Part shown: positions 1-6,959 of the stretch, one piece after another
Position numbering within the stretch: the stretch's first letter is position 1
Layout of the letters: every line of letters begins with the position of its first letter
NCBI RefSeq assembly: GCF_001320245.1
Contig: NZ_BCBA01000002.1
Coordinates: forward strand, 1-64,000
DNA: 64,000 nucleotides
Reading direction: 5' to 3'
Source: Pseudomonas sp. NBRC 111124
Lineage (GTDB): Bacteria > Pseudomonadota > Gammaproteobacteria > Pseudomonadales > Pseudomonadaceae
Program-made: the position numbers and the translations under genes
Notes under the pieces: generated by a model
Seen by the model: only the letters and a program-made list of their open reading frames with translations
What the model was told of the DNA's origin: nothing
Database searches by the model: none

Positions 1-681
1 TGGGATACCGGTCTTGTCGATCAGCTGCTTGAGGACCTTGGCGGTCATCTTGCGGTTGGCGCCGGCGCCGATCACCAGGATAGGGCTGCGGGCCTTCTGC
101 AGCTTCTCAACGGCCGCTTTGATCGCCTTGTGCTCGGCTAACGGTCGACGGTGGAGGCTCTGAGGGATCGGTAACGCATCGGTTTGCTCGGCGGCGATGT
201 CTTCCGGCAGTTCCAGGTGTACGGCGCCCGGCTTCTCTTCTTCAGCCAGGCGGAAGGCTTCGCGCATGCGGGCTGGAATGTTGTCGGCCGAGGCGAACTG
301 GTGGGTGTACTTGGTGATGGGGGCCATCATGCCGCACACGTCGATGATCTGGAACCGACCCTGCTTGGACTTCTTGATCGGCTTCTGGCCGGTGATCATC
401 ATCATCGGCATGCCGCCCAAGTAGGCGTACGCACTGGCTGTCACCAGATTGGTTGCGCCAGGGCCAAGGGTTGACAGGCTGACGCCAGTCTTGCCAGTTA
501 GGCGCCCATAGGTGGCTGCCATGAAACCTGCGGATTGCTCGTGACGGGTCAGTACCAACTTGATCCTGGATTTACGCAGGGACTCGAGCAGATCGAGATT
601 TTCCTCGCCGGGAATGCCGAACACGTACTCGACACCTTCACTTTCCAAACATTGCACAACGAGATCAGCTGCCTTGGCCAT
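1..681 (-). CDS. Acetolactate synthase-like TPP enzyme, N-terminal part (cut by window edge)
   Basis: The first 227 residues of a thiamine-pyrophosphate enzyme of the acetolactate synthase (IlvB/AlsS) family, which joins two pyruvates into acetolactate. The ATG is at 681 and the C-terminal half lies beyond base 1. The PYR domain is plain: FGIPGEEN near residue 21, the catalytic glutamate in RHEQS (E48) that activates the TPP ring, and GPGATNLVT near residue 80. The start of the central domain (ILVIGAGANR) follows near residue 205. The FAD- and TPP-binding parts are not visible, so a relative such as a benzoylformate- or oxalyl-type decarboxylase cannot be fully excluded, but the fit to Pseudomonas 'catabolic' acetolactate synthases is good. 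No ilvN-like subunit gene is next to it. Confidence 0.85.
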   Translation of the reverse strand, partial: MAKAADLVVQCLESEGVEYVFGIPGEENLDLLESLRKSRIKLVLTRHEQSAGFMAATYGRLTGKTGVSLSTLGPGATNLVTASAYAYLGGMPMMMITGQKPIKKSKQGRFQIIDVCGMMAPITKYTHQFASADNIPARMREAFRLAEEEKPGAVHLELPEDIAAEQTDALPIPQSLHRRPLAEHKAIKAAVEKLQKARSPILVIGAGANRKMTAKVLKQLIDKTGIP

Positions 682-780
682 CTATTTGCCCTGCCACTAT
701 CGAGAGTGAGCCACGCGGGCAAAGGATGAGACTTCTGCCCGGTGCTGAATGAGTTTTATGATAAAGAGAAAACGCTTGGG

Positions 781-1173
781 TTATTCGGCCATCCGAGGAA
801 GTACTAAGGTGGCGTCAATGGCAACCAAGGCATTCAACGCAAGCGCCGACACGCCGACCGTGGCGCGTGCCGGGTAAGGCGCTGCAAAGTAACGGCTCAT
901 GATTTCGTTCACGACACCAAAGTGCGAGAGCTCCGTGAGGTAGATAGTGAGTTTTCCTACGTCGACAAAACTACCGCCTGCGGCGTGTGCGACGGCCTGG
1001 AGGTTCTCGAGTACCTGAATGGTTTGGGCTTCGATCCCTTGCGGCAATTCCATCTTTTCGGGGTGAAGTGCGATTTGCCCGGTCAGGAAAACCAGATCAC
1101 CCATGCGGACGGCTTGCGAATACGGGCCGATAGCTTTCGGCGCCTGATCACTGTGGATAGCGATTCTGCTCAT
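781..1173 (-). CDS. RidA family enamine/imine deaminase
   Basis: A 130-residue single-domain protein of the RidA/YjgF/UK114 family. These trimeric cytosolic enzymes hydrolyse reactive enamine/imine intermediates made by PLP enzymes. The family is recognised from the N-terminal APKAIGPYSQAV, the LVFLTGQIALHP strand and the conserved arginine in PARATVGVSAL near residue 103 that binds the substrate carboxylate. Two ATGs are adjacent at 1176 and 1173; the second gives the usual family start (MSRIAI). The next gene upstream on the same strand (PNPOx-like) ends 16 bp before it, so they are probably co-transcribed. The position next to an acetolactate synthase-like gene suits amino-acid metabolism, but the exact substrate cannot be read from the sequence. 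Confidence 0.9.
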   Translation of the reverse strand: MSRIAIHSDQAPKAIGPYSQAVRMGDLVFLTGQIALHPEKMELPQGIEAQTIQVLENLQAVAHAAGGSFVDVGKLTIYLTELSHFGVVNEIMSRYFAAPYPARATVGVSALALNALVAIDATLVLPRMAE

Positions 1174-1189
1174 CAAATTTGATCCTGTC

Positions 1190-1744
1190 TTAGGGGGCGA
1201 TCCAACCCGCCTGCCAATGCTCGTCTTGCAAAATGAAGCGGGCCCGCTGGTGGATATCTTGGGAAAGGTCGAGCCACTCGATTTTTCTCAAGTGGACAGC
1301 CACCAATGCGAAATTGTCAAAACCCTCCAGGTGCTTTTCATAGGCTGCGGAAGGTGAAGGTATCGCCTCGCCTGGCAGGCGACCATGGCGAAAAAGCGCC
1401 TGAGTGCTGCCTCGTGCCTGCTCCCAATGCTGGGCAAGGTGCGAAACATCCGACACAGCTTCAGCCAGGCCTTCGATTCGAAGCTGCAGCTTGCCAGTCG
1501 GATCGACGGAGGTCATAGCGACTCTGGGTTCGCCACGTATCTCTGCGAGCTTCGCCGACCGCTTGTCCGCATAAAAGATGATCGTCCTCGTCGACTCATC
1601 GGCATGGCGCAAGATAACCGTGCTTACCTTGGGTTGCCCTTCAGTATTGACGGTGGCCAGTTGCATCAAGCGAAATGGATTTGGCGTACTGCCAACCGGT
1701 ATGGATAAATCCGACCAGACCTTGGCCAATATCAGATCAAGCAT
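1190..1744 (-). CDS. PNPOx-like FMN-binding oxidase family protein
   Basis: A 184-residue protein of the split-barrel FMN-binding superfamily that contains pyridoxamine 5'-phosphate oxidase. Visible family elements are the strand KVSTVILRHAD followed by TIIFYADKRSAKLAEI, the usual FMN-phosphate-binding stretch, and a C-terminal W-rich segment (RKIEWLDL, WQAGWIAP). It is shorter than true PdxH (about 215 residues) and lacks its C-terminal dimerisation/PLP segment, so it is better called a PNPOx-like flavoprotein than PdxH. The ATG at 1744 has an AGGCGG ribosome-binding site 5 bases upstream. It lies between the SDR and RidA genes on the same strand and is probably in one operon with them. Confidence 0.8.
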   Translation of the reverse strand: MLDLILAKVWSDLSIPVGSTPNPFRLMQLATVNTEGQPKVSTVILRHADESTRTIIFYADKRSAKLAEIRGEPRVAMTSVDPTGKLQLRIEGLAEAVSDVSHLAQHWEQARGSTQALFRHGRLPGEAIPSPSAAYEKHLEGFDNFALVAVHLRKIEWLDLSQDIHQRARFILQDEHWQAGWIAP

Positions 1745-1796
1745 GGCGACCGCCTAGATGAGAAAGGGCCGCGTTCCGTGTGCGGCCCGGAGGTAC

Positions 1797-2501
1797 TCAG
1801 ACGCTGCGGGTAACGCCGCCGTCGACCTTGATGTTCTGGCCGGTAATGTAGGCAGCCCCGTCACTCGCCAGGAAGGCGATGGTGGCGGCAATTTCTTCAC
1901 TGGTGCCATAGCGTTTGAGCGGCACACCTTCCCGGCGTTGCTCGGTAGCAGGAAGACTGTCGATCCAGCCCGGCAACACGTTATTGATGCGAATGTTGTC
2001 AGCAGCGTACTTGTCAGCAAAGATTTTGCTGAACGAAGCCAGGCCAGCACGGAAAACCGCCGATGTCGGGAAGAGTTCGCTTGGCTCGAACACCCATGCA
2101 GTAGAAATGTTGATGATTGCACCGCCGTTCTGGCGCTGCATGTACGGCGTCACCAGTCGCGTAGGGCGAATGACGTTGAGCAGGTAAGTCTCCATCCCCT
2201 GGTGCCAGTCTTCGTCGCTGATCTCTAGGATCGGTGCCCGCGGGCCATGGCCGGCGCTGTTGACCAACACATCGATACGGCCCCATTTCTGAATGACGGC
2301 GTCGACTAGGCGCTGCAGGTCATCGTTTGACTGGTTACTACCGGTTACGCCAATACCGCCGAGCTCTTGCGCCAGAGCCTCCCCTTTGCCAGAGGAAGAA
2401 AGAATACCGACCTTGAAGCCGTCAGCAGCCAGTCTGCGTGCAGCTGCCGCTCCCATACCGCTACCACCGGCCGTAACGATTGCTACTTTTTCTACTGACA
2501 T
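1797..2501 (-). CDS. SDR family oxidoreductase with atypical active site
   Basis: A 234-residue short-chain dehydrogenase/reductase-fold protein. The ATG at 2501 is chosen because AGGAGG lies 5 bases upstream; the reading frame continues upstream to 2675 but without SDR character. The Rossmann signature is near residue 11 (TAGGSGMG), the NSAG motif near residue 81 and the C-terminal ITGQNIKVDGG is typical. In the active site, the usual Ser after INIS is replaced in context by ISTAW, and where most SDRs have YxxxK this protein reads SAVFR. The standard catalytic Tyr and Lys are therefore missing, as in a subgroup of non-classical SDRs. The substrate is unknown. It is the first gene of a likely operon with the PNPOx-like and RidA genes. 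Confidence 0.8.
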   Translation of the reverse strand: MSVEKVAIVTAGGSGMGAAAARRLAADGFKVGILSSSGKGEALAQELGGIGVTGSNQSNDDLQRLVDAVIQKWGRIDVLVNSAGHGPRAPILEISDEDWHQGMETYLLNVIRPTRLVTPYMQRQNGGAIINISTAWVFEPSELFPTSAVFRAGLASFSKIFADKYAADNIRINNVLPGWIDSLPATEQRREGVPLKRYGTSEEIAATIAFLASDGAAYITGQNIKVDGGVTRSV

Positions 2502-2820
2502 ACATCCTCCTGAGTGAAGTGTGCATAGGTTGTTGTGAAATAAGACTAGCGCAGCTCGGTTTTTCTCAGAGAGACAGCAAGCCTTTTCAATGACAGTAGA
2601 AAATCTATCGACCAGCAGTTTCGAGGTGAAGCGTGTTGATGGCTCGTGACCGCAAACTGGCGATCGGCATTGCACTCAGAATGACGATTGAATCTGCACT
2701 GGGCGAAGTGATGGTGAACTAAGCCCGCTTCTCGGACTGTAGTAGGGCTGCGGTTGTCCGCTTTGGGTCGTTAGCTGACGTGCTGTGGCATTCTCCATGC
2801 TGCCTCAAAACTTATGAACT
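2502..2820. other. Intergenic region, no gene seen
   Basis: About 320 bp between the SDR start and the histidine kinase stop. It must contain the promoter of the SDR operon. I see no convincing small ORF, RNA gene or strong hairpin terminator in it. Confidence 0.4.
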
Positions 2821-3978
2821 TCAGTCATTTGGTTTAGGGAGCTGCGTTTGAATAGCCGGAAGGTACAGCTTCATACACGTACCACTGCCAAGACTACTGT
2901 GTACTCGAATTGCTCCCCCGCTCTGCTTAGCGAATCCGTAAGCTTGGCTAAGACCAAGACCGGTACCTTTGTCGAAAGGCTTGGTGGTGAAGAAAGGTTC
3001 GAAAAGTCTAGGCAGATGCTTTGGGTCAATGCCCACACCCGTGTCTTCGACCTCAAAACATACGAATTTGCCGTTCAGCTCCTCCACCTCATCAGTAAAT
3101 TCAACCGCTTTCGCTGTTATGCGTATCTGACCATGATCTGCGATAGCGTCACGTGCGTTGAAAACCAGATTAAGAAGTACCATCTGAAATTGTGAGGCAT
3201 CAACTGTGATCCAGGGCAGATCTGGCTCGCAGTGATCATCAAGTAGGATGCGAGAGGGTAATGCATACGTGAGTAAACCCAACGTGGACGCAAGAAGAAC
3301 AACTGGATCTTGAGGTGAAGCGTCCAATTTCTGATTGCGGGCAAAACTGAGGAGTCGATGCGTCAGTTCCGTGCCTCGCTGTCCCGCATCTAGAATCAGG
3401 CCGAGCATTCGCTTTATTCGAGCCGGGTCTTGGCTGGCCATCGCCAAGTTCGCTGAGTTGATGATGATGGAAAGCACATTGTTGAAGTCATGGGCCAGCC
3501 CCCCTGTGAGCTGGCCAAGCGCTTCCAGTTTTTGAGCATGGAAAAGCTGTGCTCGGATTGAGTCGAGCTGCAACGCAGACTCTCGGCGATCAGTTATGTC
3601 CCGAGTCACTTTAGCCAGGCCGATGATCTGTCCCTGTTCATCGCGAATAGCATCCAGGGCTGCCAAAGCCCAGAACTGCGTACCGTCCTTTCTTAACCGC
3701 CATCCTTCATTCTGCGCAACGCGCTATTGCAGGGCTCTTTTCACCAATTGATCCGGCAACCCTTCAGCTCGGTCCTGCGGGGTAAAGAAAATGGAAAAAT
3801 GCTGACCAATCACCTCAGTAGCGCGATAGCCTTTGATCCTCTCAGCCCCCGCGTTCCAAGACACGACATGACCGGTGGGGTCGAGCATGTAGATGGCGTA
3901 ATCCACTACCGATTGCACTAGCTGTTCATAACGGCTTGCCGGCATGGATGGTTTTTGGGTTTCTGTTTTAGGATTCAT
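2821..3978 (-). pseudogene. PAS-domain sensor histidine kinase, interrupted by an amber stop
   Basis: One continuous frame of 385 codons encodes a soluble sensor kinase, but codon 85 (3724-3726) is TAG. Before the stop is the front of a PAS domain (YAIYMLDPTGHVVSWNAGA, residues 28-46). After it the same frame carries the rest of the PAS fold (NEGWRLRKDGTQFWALAAL), a PAC-like segment, the H-box GGLAHDFNNVL with phospho-acceptor His near 163, and the N, D/F and G boxes (NLVFNARDA, EDTGVGID, FFTTKPFDKGTGLGLS). The pattern is that of HWE-like/HisKA kinases that often end in a receiver domain; none is present here. No transmembrane segment is seen. The stop would separate sensor from kinase, so the gene is probably inactive, although the C-terminal piece could restart at an internal ATG (3666). 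Confidence 0.8.
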
Positions 3979-4272
3979 ACAACCTCATGCGGTATCCCGT
4001 AAGCCCCTTACAGGGTAGCCAGCTACCTGTGCTGACTCTAGCGGATTACTGACAATCTACACAGATACCGGTTCGATCATCGCTGCAGTATCGCTCAAAC
4101 GCCCTCTAAACTTGTACAAAATATTTTTCACGTATAGTTTTTAACGGCCTATGATTAGCTTTTGAATTTTAGACTGGGAGAAAACAACACAGATAAAGAT
4201 TTTTAATGTCAAGGAACTGAAAATCATTATCAGTCGTGACAACGGCTTGGAAAATAGACTTCAGGTGCCTAT
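3979..4272. other. Low-GC intergenic region
   Basis: Nearly 300 bp clearly richer in A+T than the neighbours, especially from 4090 to 4260. It contains TTGTAC and TATAGT hexamers (about 4113-4139, spacing short at 15) and a Fur-like site, both reading toward the small plus-strand ORF at 4273. The base composition suggests horizontally acquired DNA between the host kinase gene and the prophage. Confidence 0.4.
4213..4231 (+). promoter_or_regulatory. Candidate Fur box
   Basis: Nineteen bases ending in AAAATCATTATC match the classical Fur consensus GATAATGATAATCATTATC at 15 of 19 positions by eye. It lies 42 bases before the ATG of the small ORF at 4273. One half-site is strong and the other weak, so this is a candidate only. 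Confidence 0.4.
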
Positions 4273-4506
4273 ATGAAAAATAGTTTCTTACCTGTATCAG
4301 GTTCTCACAAACCAAGTCTGCGAGAGGCATTAGAGGCGATTAGGGCACACAGCGATGCGAGGTCAGGAATGGCCCCTAGCGAAGAAATAAAGCGATTACG
4401 AGAACTTGCCGATCGGTTATATACAGTCGTAATAGAAAGCTACTGTGGTTATCAAAGCCCAGAGCAGCTTAAATTAAATATCCATCAACGCAATGGCGAT
4501 AGTTAG
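4273..4506 (+). CDS. Small helical protein, paralogue of the prophage gene at 5449-5673
   Basis: A 77-residue soluble protein of unknown function. Its central part (PSLREALEAIRAHSDA, EEIKRLRELADRLYTVV) aligns without gaps with the 74-residue protein encoded on the opposite strand at 5449-5673 (PLLKEALDAMRAYHQA, EEIERLHLLAESLFQVV), so the two are clearly homologous. Both are predicted two-helix proteins with a charged middle and no membrane segment. It sits in the low-GC strip outside the recognisable phage operons, downstream of a Fur-like site, and may be a leftover of another phage or a mobile accessory gene. No strong ribosome-binding site is seen before the ATG (AGACTTCAGG is 5-10 bases upstream). 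Confidence 0.55.
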   Translation: MKNSFLPVSGSHKPSLREALEAIRAHSDARSGMAPSEEIKRLRELADRLYTVVIESYCGYQSPEQLKLNIHQRNGDS

Positions 4507-4596
4507 TGACGCTATTGGCCAGAGCGTAAAATAGATGGGCAAAAGTATAGATATAGCTTTACCTTGAAGTTGACAGATCGATTCGCTGCCCCAACG

Positions 4597-4632
4597 CTCT
4601 AAGTCCGCAATGGGTCGAAAGCAGTCGTTCGA
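4597..4632. repeat. Possible dispersed intergenic repeat (RPIAD-type)
   Basis: The stretch AAGTCCGCAATGGGTCGAAA resembles a short intergenic sequence that I recall from many unrelated bacterial genomes, where it is often mis-annotated as small proteins containing FRPIAD. Read on the minus strand here it gives NDCFRPIADLER. Only one copy is visible in this window, so its repeated nature rests on recollection. Confidence 0.35.
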
Positions 4633-4760
4633 GGGGGCGCGAGTTCGAGTCATCCAGCAGCTGCCGGCAGAGCGTAGGTTTTGCTTAACGATTTTTAATA
4701 CCGTCGTATAAGCACCCAATCCATGCGGCATCAGGGGCAAATTTGATTTCTAAACAAAGA

Positions 4761-4807
4761 CGAAACGGCACGGCTACAACCCGCATACTGCAAGGGCCGC
4801 CGTTTCG
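4761..4807. terminator. Inverted repeat at the end of the late operon
   Basis: A perfect 9-bp inverted repeat (CGAAACGGC at 4761-4769 and GCCGTTTCG at 4799-4807) with a 29-base loop. It lies just beyond the last minus-strand phage gene, which stops at 4850, and is T-rich on both outer sides. It may end late transcription; the loop is long for a classical intrinsic terminator. Confidence 0.4.
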
Positions 4808-4849
4808 GTTTTGGAATTGATTTTCGCCCTCCTTCGGCCTTCTGCCGAC

Positions 4850-5083
4850 TTACATTCCCTCCCCGACTAACACCTCGCCCAGCGCCTCATGCTCGAGCGC
4901 CCATAGCCGGGCCGCCTCGGCAAATTCCAGCATCTCGGCCAGCCCCTCGTCGTCCACCTGGTTGCGGCGATGAGCGGAAAAAGCCATCTCGCAAAGAACC
5001 GCAGCGCGCCCATCCGGATCGCTCATCAAAGCGCTTTGGTCATTCAATTCAGCCAGCCAGGCCAGAGGTAGCCCGTCCATCAT
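4850..5083 (-). CDS. Hypothetical phage protein, last late-end gene
   Basis: A 77-residue acidic, helical protein ([13 protein letters not shown]...VLVGEGM) that I do not recognise. Its ATG overlaps the stop of the 97-residue gene upstream (ATGA at 5080-5083), so it is translationally coupled to that gene and falls under the same LexA-type site. No membrane segment or cysteine cluster is seen. Being co-expressed with an SOS-controlled gene suggests a role at induction rather than in the virion, but that is inference. Confidence 0.6.
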   Translation of the reverse strand: MMDGLPLAWLAELNDQSALMSDPDGRAAVLCEMAFSAHRRNQVDDEGLAEMLEFAEAARLWALEHEALGEVLVGEGM

Positions 5084-5373
5084 TCTTTTCTACACCACCA
5101 GGACTGCGCGTACCGCACGCCGTCAATGTCCTCGACCCCGTTGATGTTCATTCCAAGCTGGGCCATGCCGTTGACCTTGGCGTCGTGCAGCCGAGGGACG
5201 ATGTCGGGTCCTCGCGTTGGATTGAACACCCAGGCCTGCGTGGCCACCCTGCCAAGCGGCTCGCTGTGGTGGTCGCCGATGTGGATACCGGCGCGCAGGG
5301 ACTGGTTCTTCCTGAGTTGATCGGAGGGAACGGCCAGGCCATTCACGCGGCGGCGGACGAGAAGGAAATACAT
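5080..5373 (-). CDS. Hypothetical phage protein under a LexA-type operator
   Basis: A 97-residue basic protein with no family I can name ([19 protein letters not shown] at the start, [11 protein letters not shown] at the end). The ATG at 5373 lies only 10 bases after a 20-bp palindrome that matches the LexA box very well, so the gene should be derepressed by DNA damage independently of CI. No clear ribosome-binding site precedes the ATG, so the true start could be internal (for example GTG at residue 10). It forms a two-gene unit with the overlapping gene at 4850-5083. Prophage genes in this situation often adjust the SOS response, lysis or host division, but nothing in the sequence shows which. 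Confidence 0.6.
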   Translation of the reverse strand: MYFLLVRRRVNGLAVPSDQLRKNQSLRAGIHIGDHHSEPLGRVATQAWVFNPTRGPDIVPRLHDAKVNGMAQLGMNINGVEDIDGVRYAQSWWCRKE

Positions 5374-5383
5374 GGGGCACCAA

Positions 5384-5403
5384 TACTGTATATCGATACA
5401 GTA
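5384..5403 (-). promoter_or_regulatory. LexA box
   Basis: TACTGTATATCGATACAGTA has perfect 8-base arms (TACTGTAT/ATACAGTA) around ATCG and contains CTGT-N8-ACAG, the gamma-proteobacterial LexA consensus. It lies 11 bases before the ATG at 5373 on the minus strand, where bound LexA would block the promoter. No gene is encoded over it. Confidence 0.8.
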
Positions 5404-5448
5404 TCGTATAACCCAGATCGCACCTCCGGCAATAACCGGCCGGCGGCA

Positions 5449-5673
5449 TCAGTGAAGAGGTGGGAGTTTCTGGCCGCGGGCTTTGGCCACCACACGCAGC
5501 TGGTAATCGCACACCACTTGGAATAGCGACTCGGCTAGCAGGTGCAGTCGCTCGATTTCTTCAGCGGGTTTCCCTTCATCCTGCGCCTGGTGATAAGCCC
5601 GCATGGCGTCCAGGGCCTCTTTCAACAGGGGCTCTCCCGCCTCAATCATCCCGATAAAGGTGCGCTTCTCCAT
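5449..5673 (-). CDS. Small helical phage protein, paralogue of the gene at 4273
   Basis: A 74-residue soluble protein of unknown function that lies 12 bp after the Rz gene and closes the lysis module. Residues 14-55 (PLLKEALDAMRAYHQAQDEG..EEIERLHLLAESLFQVV) are homologous to the small ORF at 4273-4506 on the other strand. AGCGGG lies a few bases before the ATG. The LexA-controlled pair follows it after a 75-bp gap, so it probably belongs to the late operon rather than to the SOS unit. No membrane segment, so it is not a holin. Confidence 0.6.
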   Translation of the reverse strand: MEKRTFIGMIEAGEPLLKEALDAMRAYHQAQDEGKPAEEIERLHLLAESLFQVVCDYQLRVVAKARGQKLPPLH

Positions 5674-5685
5674 TACCCGCTCCGA

Positions 5686-6183
5686 TCAGTTGATCAGCGC
5701 ATTATAGGACCTCTCGCACAGCTGGCCCGCTATTCGGGCTCGGTCATACGCTTTTGCCAGCTCTCCCGCTCGTGCATCAGCCCGTGCGAACAGGTCGGAG
5801 AGCACCATGGCGGCGCGGGTGGCTGCCTGGCCTCGGGCGACAGCGGCGGTATCCGTGCCGGGGCAACTGACGGCGGCGGCGAAATTGGCGGCTTCCCCGC
5901 GCACCCGCTGACCAGCAGGATCAGCGCCAGCGACACCAGCATCAGCAATCGTTCTTTCTTCGTGGGCACGGGTTCTTGCCTCCTCTTGCGCCTGGGCGCG
6001 TCGTTGTTCTTCTTGGCGGGCGCCGCGCTCACCGATCACCTCGGCCAGGCGGTCGCCACTATCACGTTCGGCTGAAGCCTGGGCGGCCTCTGCCCGTTCC
6101 ACTGCCCTGCCGTGCTGGTACACGCCCCAGTAGGACGCGAGCAGAACCAGCAGGATCAACGATCTGATTGCCCACGACTTCAT
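5686..6183 (-). CDS. Rz-like i-spanin (DUF2514-type lysis protein)
   Basis: A 165-residue inner-membrane spanin subunit. An N-terminal membrane anchor (residues 6-21, IRSLILLVLLASYWGV) is followed by a long charged alanine/glutamate/arginine-rich periplasmic coiled coil, the usual Rz layout. It works with an outer-membrane lipoprotein (Rz1), here nested in another frame at 5730-5942, to disrupt the outer membrane as the last step of lysis. The ATG overlaps the stop of the endolysin gene by 4 bases (6180-6183). The match is to the Pseudomonas phage DUF2514 group rather than lambda Rz itself. Confidence 0.8.
   Translation of the reverse strand: MKSWAIRSLILLVLLASYWGVYQHGRAVERAEAAQASAERDSGDRLAEVIGERGARQEEQRRAQAQEEARTRAHEERTIADAGVAGADPAGQRVRGEAANFAAAVSCPGTDTAAVARGQAATRAAMVLSDLFARADARAGELAKAYDRARIAGQLCERSYNALIN
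5730..5942 (-). CDS. Rz1-like o-spanin lipoprotein nested inside Rz
   Basis: A 70-residue protein in the +1-shifted frame, wholly within Rz. It begins with a signal peptide and lipobox (LILLVSGC, lipidated Cys near residue 14) and continues with a proline-rich chain (GKPPISPPPSVAPARIPP), the trademark of Rz1 outer-membrane spanins. The start at 5942 (MLVSLALILL) gives a normal lipoprotein signal; the open frame begins at 6032 but the earlier part is highly basic and not signal-like. AAAGAACG is about 8 bases upstream. The pairing with the DUF2514 gene is typical of phage lysis modules. Confidence 0.75.
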   Translation of the reverse strand: MLVSLALILLVSGCAGKPPISPPPSVAPARIPPLSPEARQPPAPPWCSPTCSHGLMHERESWQKRMTEPE

Positions 6184-6623
6184 GCCAATGCCCTCCGCAC
6201 ACCTTCATCGATGATCGCCGGCGCGTACGGGTTGCCGCCGTTCTCGTGGATGATGATGCTGACCACCATCCCCTTGAGCGTGGCCGGGTCCTTTATGTTG
6301 ATCGGGTCGGTGGTGCGCACGCCAATTCGCTTGGCTACGGCCGAGGCGTAGGCTTGGGTATCGTTCTCGTTGCTCGGCGCCCAGCGGCTGATGGTCTCCA
6401 GCACCGTGTCGATGCCCTTCCCGCCCACACCGGGCATGCCGTCCTTGCCTCGGTAGTTGATCAGCAGCTTGCCCAGGGCACGAATGCCGTTCTCTGGCGT
6501 GTCGAAGATGGCGAAGCGGCCACCAGATTCCTTGCCGATCTGGCCCTGCCAGTCGTTGCGAGGGTTGAAATCGATGTTGCCGGGGTTGCGGTTGCGCACG
6601 CCCCGGGGCTGGGATTGAGTCAT
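6180..6623 (-). CDS. Endolysin, NPGNI-type peptidoglycan hydrolase
   Basis: A 147-residue protein starting GVRNRNPGNIDFNPRNDWQG. The RNxNPGNI signature and the later FxTPENGIRALG are found in a family of phage muramidases/transglycosylases that Pseudomonas genomes often label 'structural protein'. It is expected to cut the glycan strands during lysis. No signal peptide is present, so release would depend on a holin. It is placed between the tail-fibre genes and the spanins, and its stop overlaps the Rz start. An intrinsic terminator lies just upstream (6639-6663), marking the border between tail and lysis genes. The catalytic glutamate is probably the one near the start of the fold, but I cannot assign it with certainty. 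Confidence 0.75.
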   Translation of the reverse strand: MTQSQPRGVRNRNPGNIDFNPRNDWQGQIGKESGGRFAIFDTPENGIRALGKLLINYRGKDGMPGVGGKGIDTVLETISRWAPSNENDTQAYASAVAKRIGVRTTDPINIKDPATLKGMVVSIIIHENGGNPYAPAIIDEGVRRALA

Positions 6624-6638
6624 GAGCTTTCTCCAGGC

Positions 6639-6663
6639 AAAAAAATACCGCCAGGCGGCGGTC
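6639..6663 (-). terminator. Intrinsic terminator between tail and lysis genes
   Basis: On the minus strand ACCGCCGCCTGGCGGT forms a tight GC-rich hairpin directly followed by ATTTTTTT. It lies after the fibre-assembly gene (ends 6681) and before the endolysin gene (starts 6623), inside the late operon. Confidence 0.75.
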
Positions 6664-6680
6664 GGTGGATTCGGTGTGGA

Positions 6681-6959
6681 TCAGGCCGGCGGAGCGGGCC
6701 AGTCGATATCAGTGGGGTAGCCTTGCTGCTCGGGCAGGCGGTTCAGCGCAACGCGGTACCGCTTCCATTCCTTCAGCAGGGCTGTCTCGTCATCGGTTGC
6801 CTCGTCAAGGTCCAATGCATCCTGCAGCGGCGCGATTGCAGCATCAGCCTGGGCGCGAAGCCGGGCGACCTCGGCCTGCACCTGAGCCAAATGGACGGCT
6901 TCCGTTTGGGCGGCCTTCATCTCGGCGGTGATCACCATACTCCAGTCGATATTACTCAT
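6681..6959 (-). CDS. Tail fibre assembly chaperone-like protein
   Basis: A 92-residue protein with a long N-terminal coiled coil (AVHLAQVQAEVARLRAQADA) and a C-terminal motif W-KRYRVALNRL-PEQQGYPTDIDWP. This ending is the signature of the caudoviral tail-fibre assembly protein family (Tfa-like/DUF4376-type), which help fibre trimers fold. The last gene of the tail module, it overlaps the preceding gene by 4 bases (6956-6959), as expected for a chaperone following the fibre genes. A terminator follows it. Confidence 0.7.
   Translation of the reverse strand: MSNIDWSMVITAEMKAAQTEAVHLAQVQAEVARLRAQADAAIAPLQDALDLDEATDDETALLKEWKRYRVALNRLPEQQGYPTDIDWPAPPA

Larger units (their letters stand above)
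4507..4849. other. Intergenic boundary region of the prophage
   Basis: About 340 bp without a convincing gene. An open frame on the minus strand (4474-4740) has no phage- or protein-like features beyond the repeated peptide CFRPIAD, which is a known sign of a non-coding repeat. The left attachment site should be in or near this region, but no repeat long enough to be convincing was found in common with the integrase end. Confidence 0.4.

Noticed and set aside
3990..4020. GTAAGCCC match to the sequence after the integrase as attachment core
   Set aside because: Eight identical bases in a region of this size can occur by chance, and the flanks do not match.
4474..4740. 88-codon open frame on the minus strand
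   Set aside because: No ribosome-binding site, overlaps the 4273 gene, and contains the RPIAD peptide that marks a non-coding repeat.
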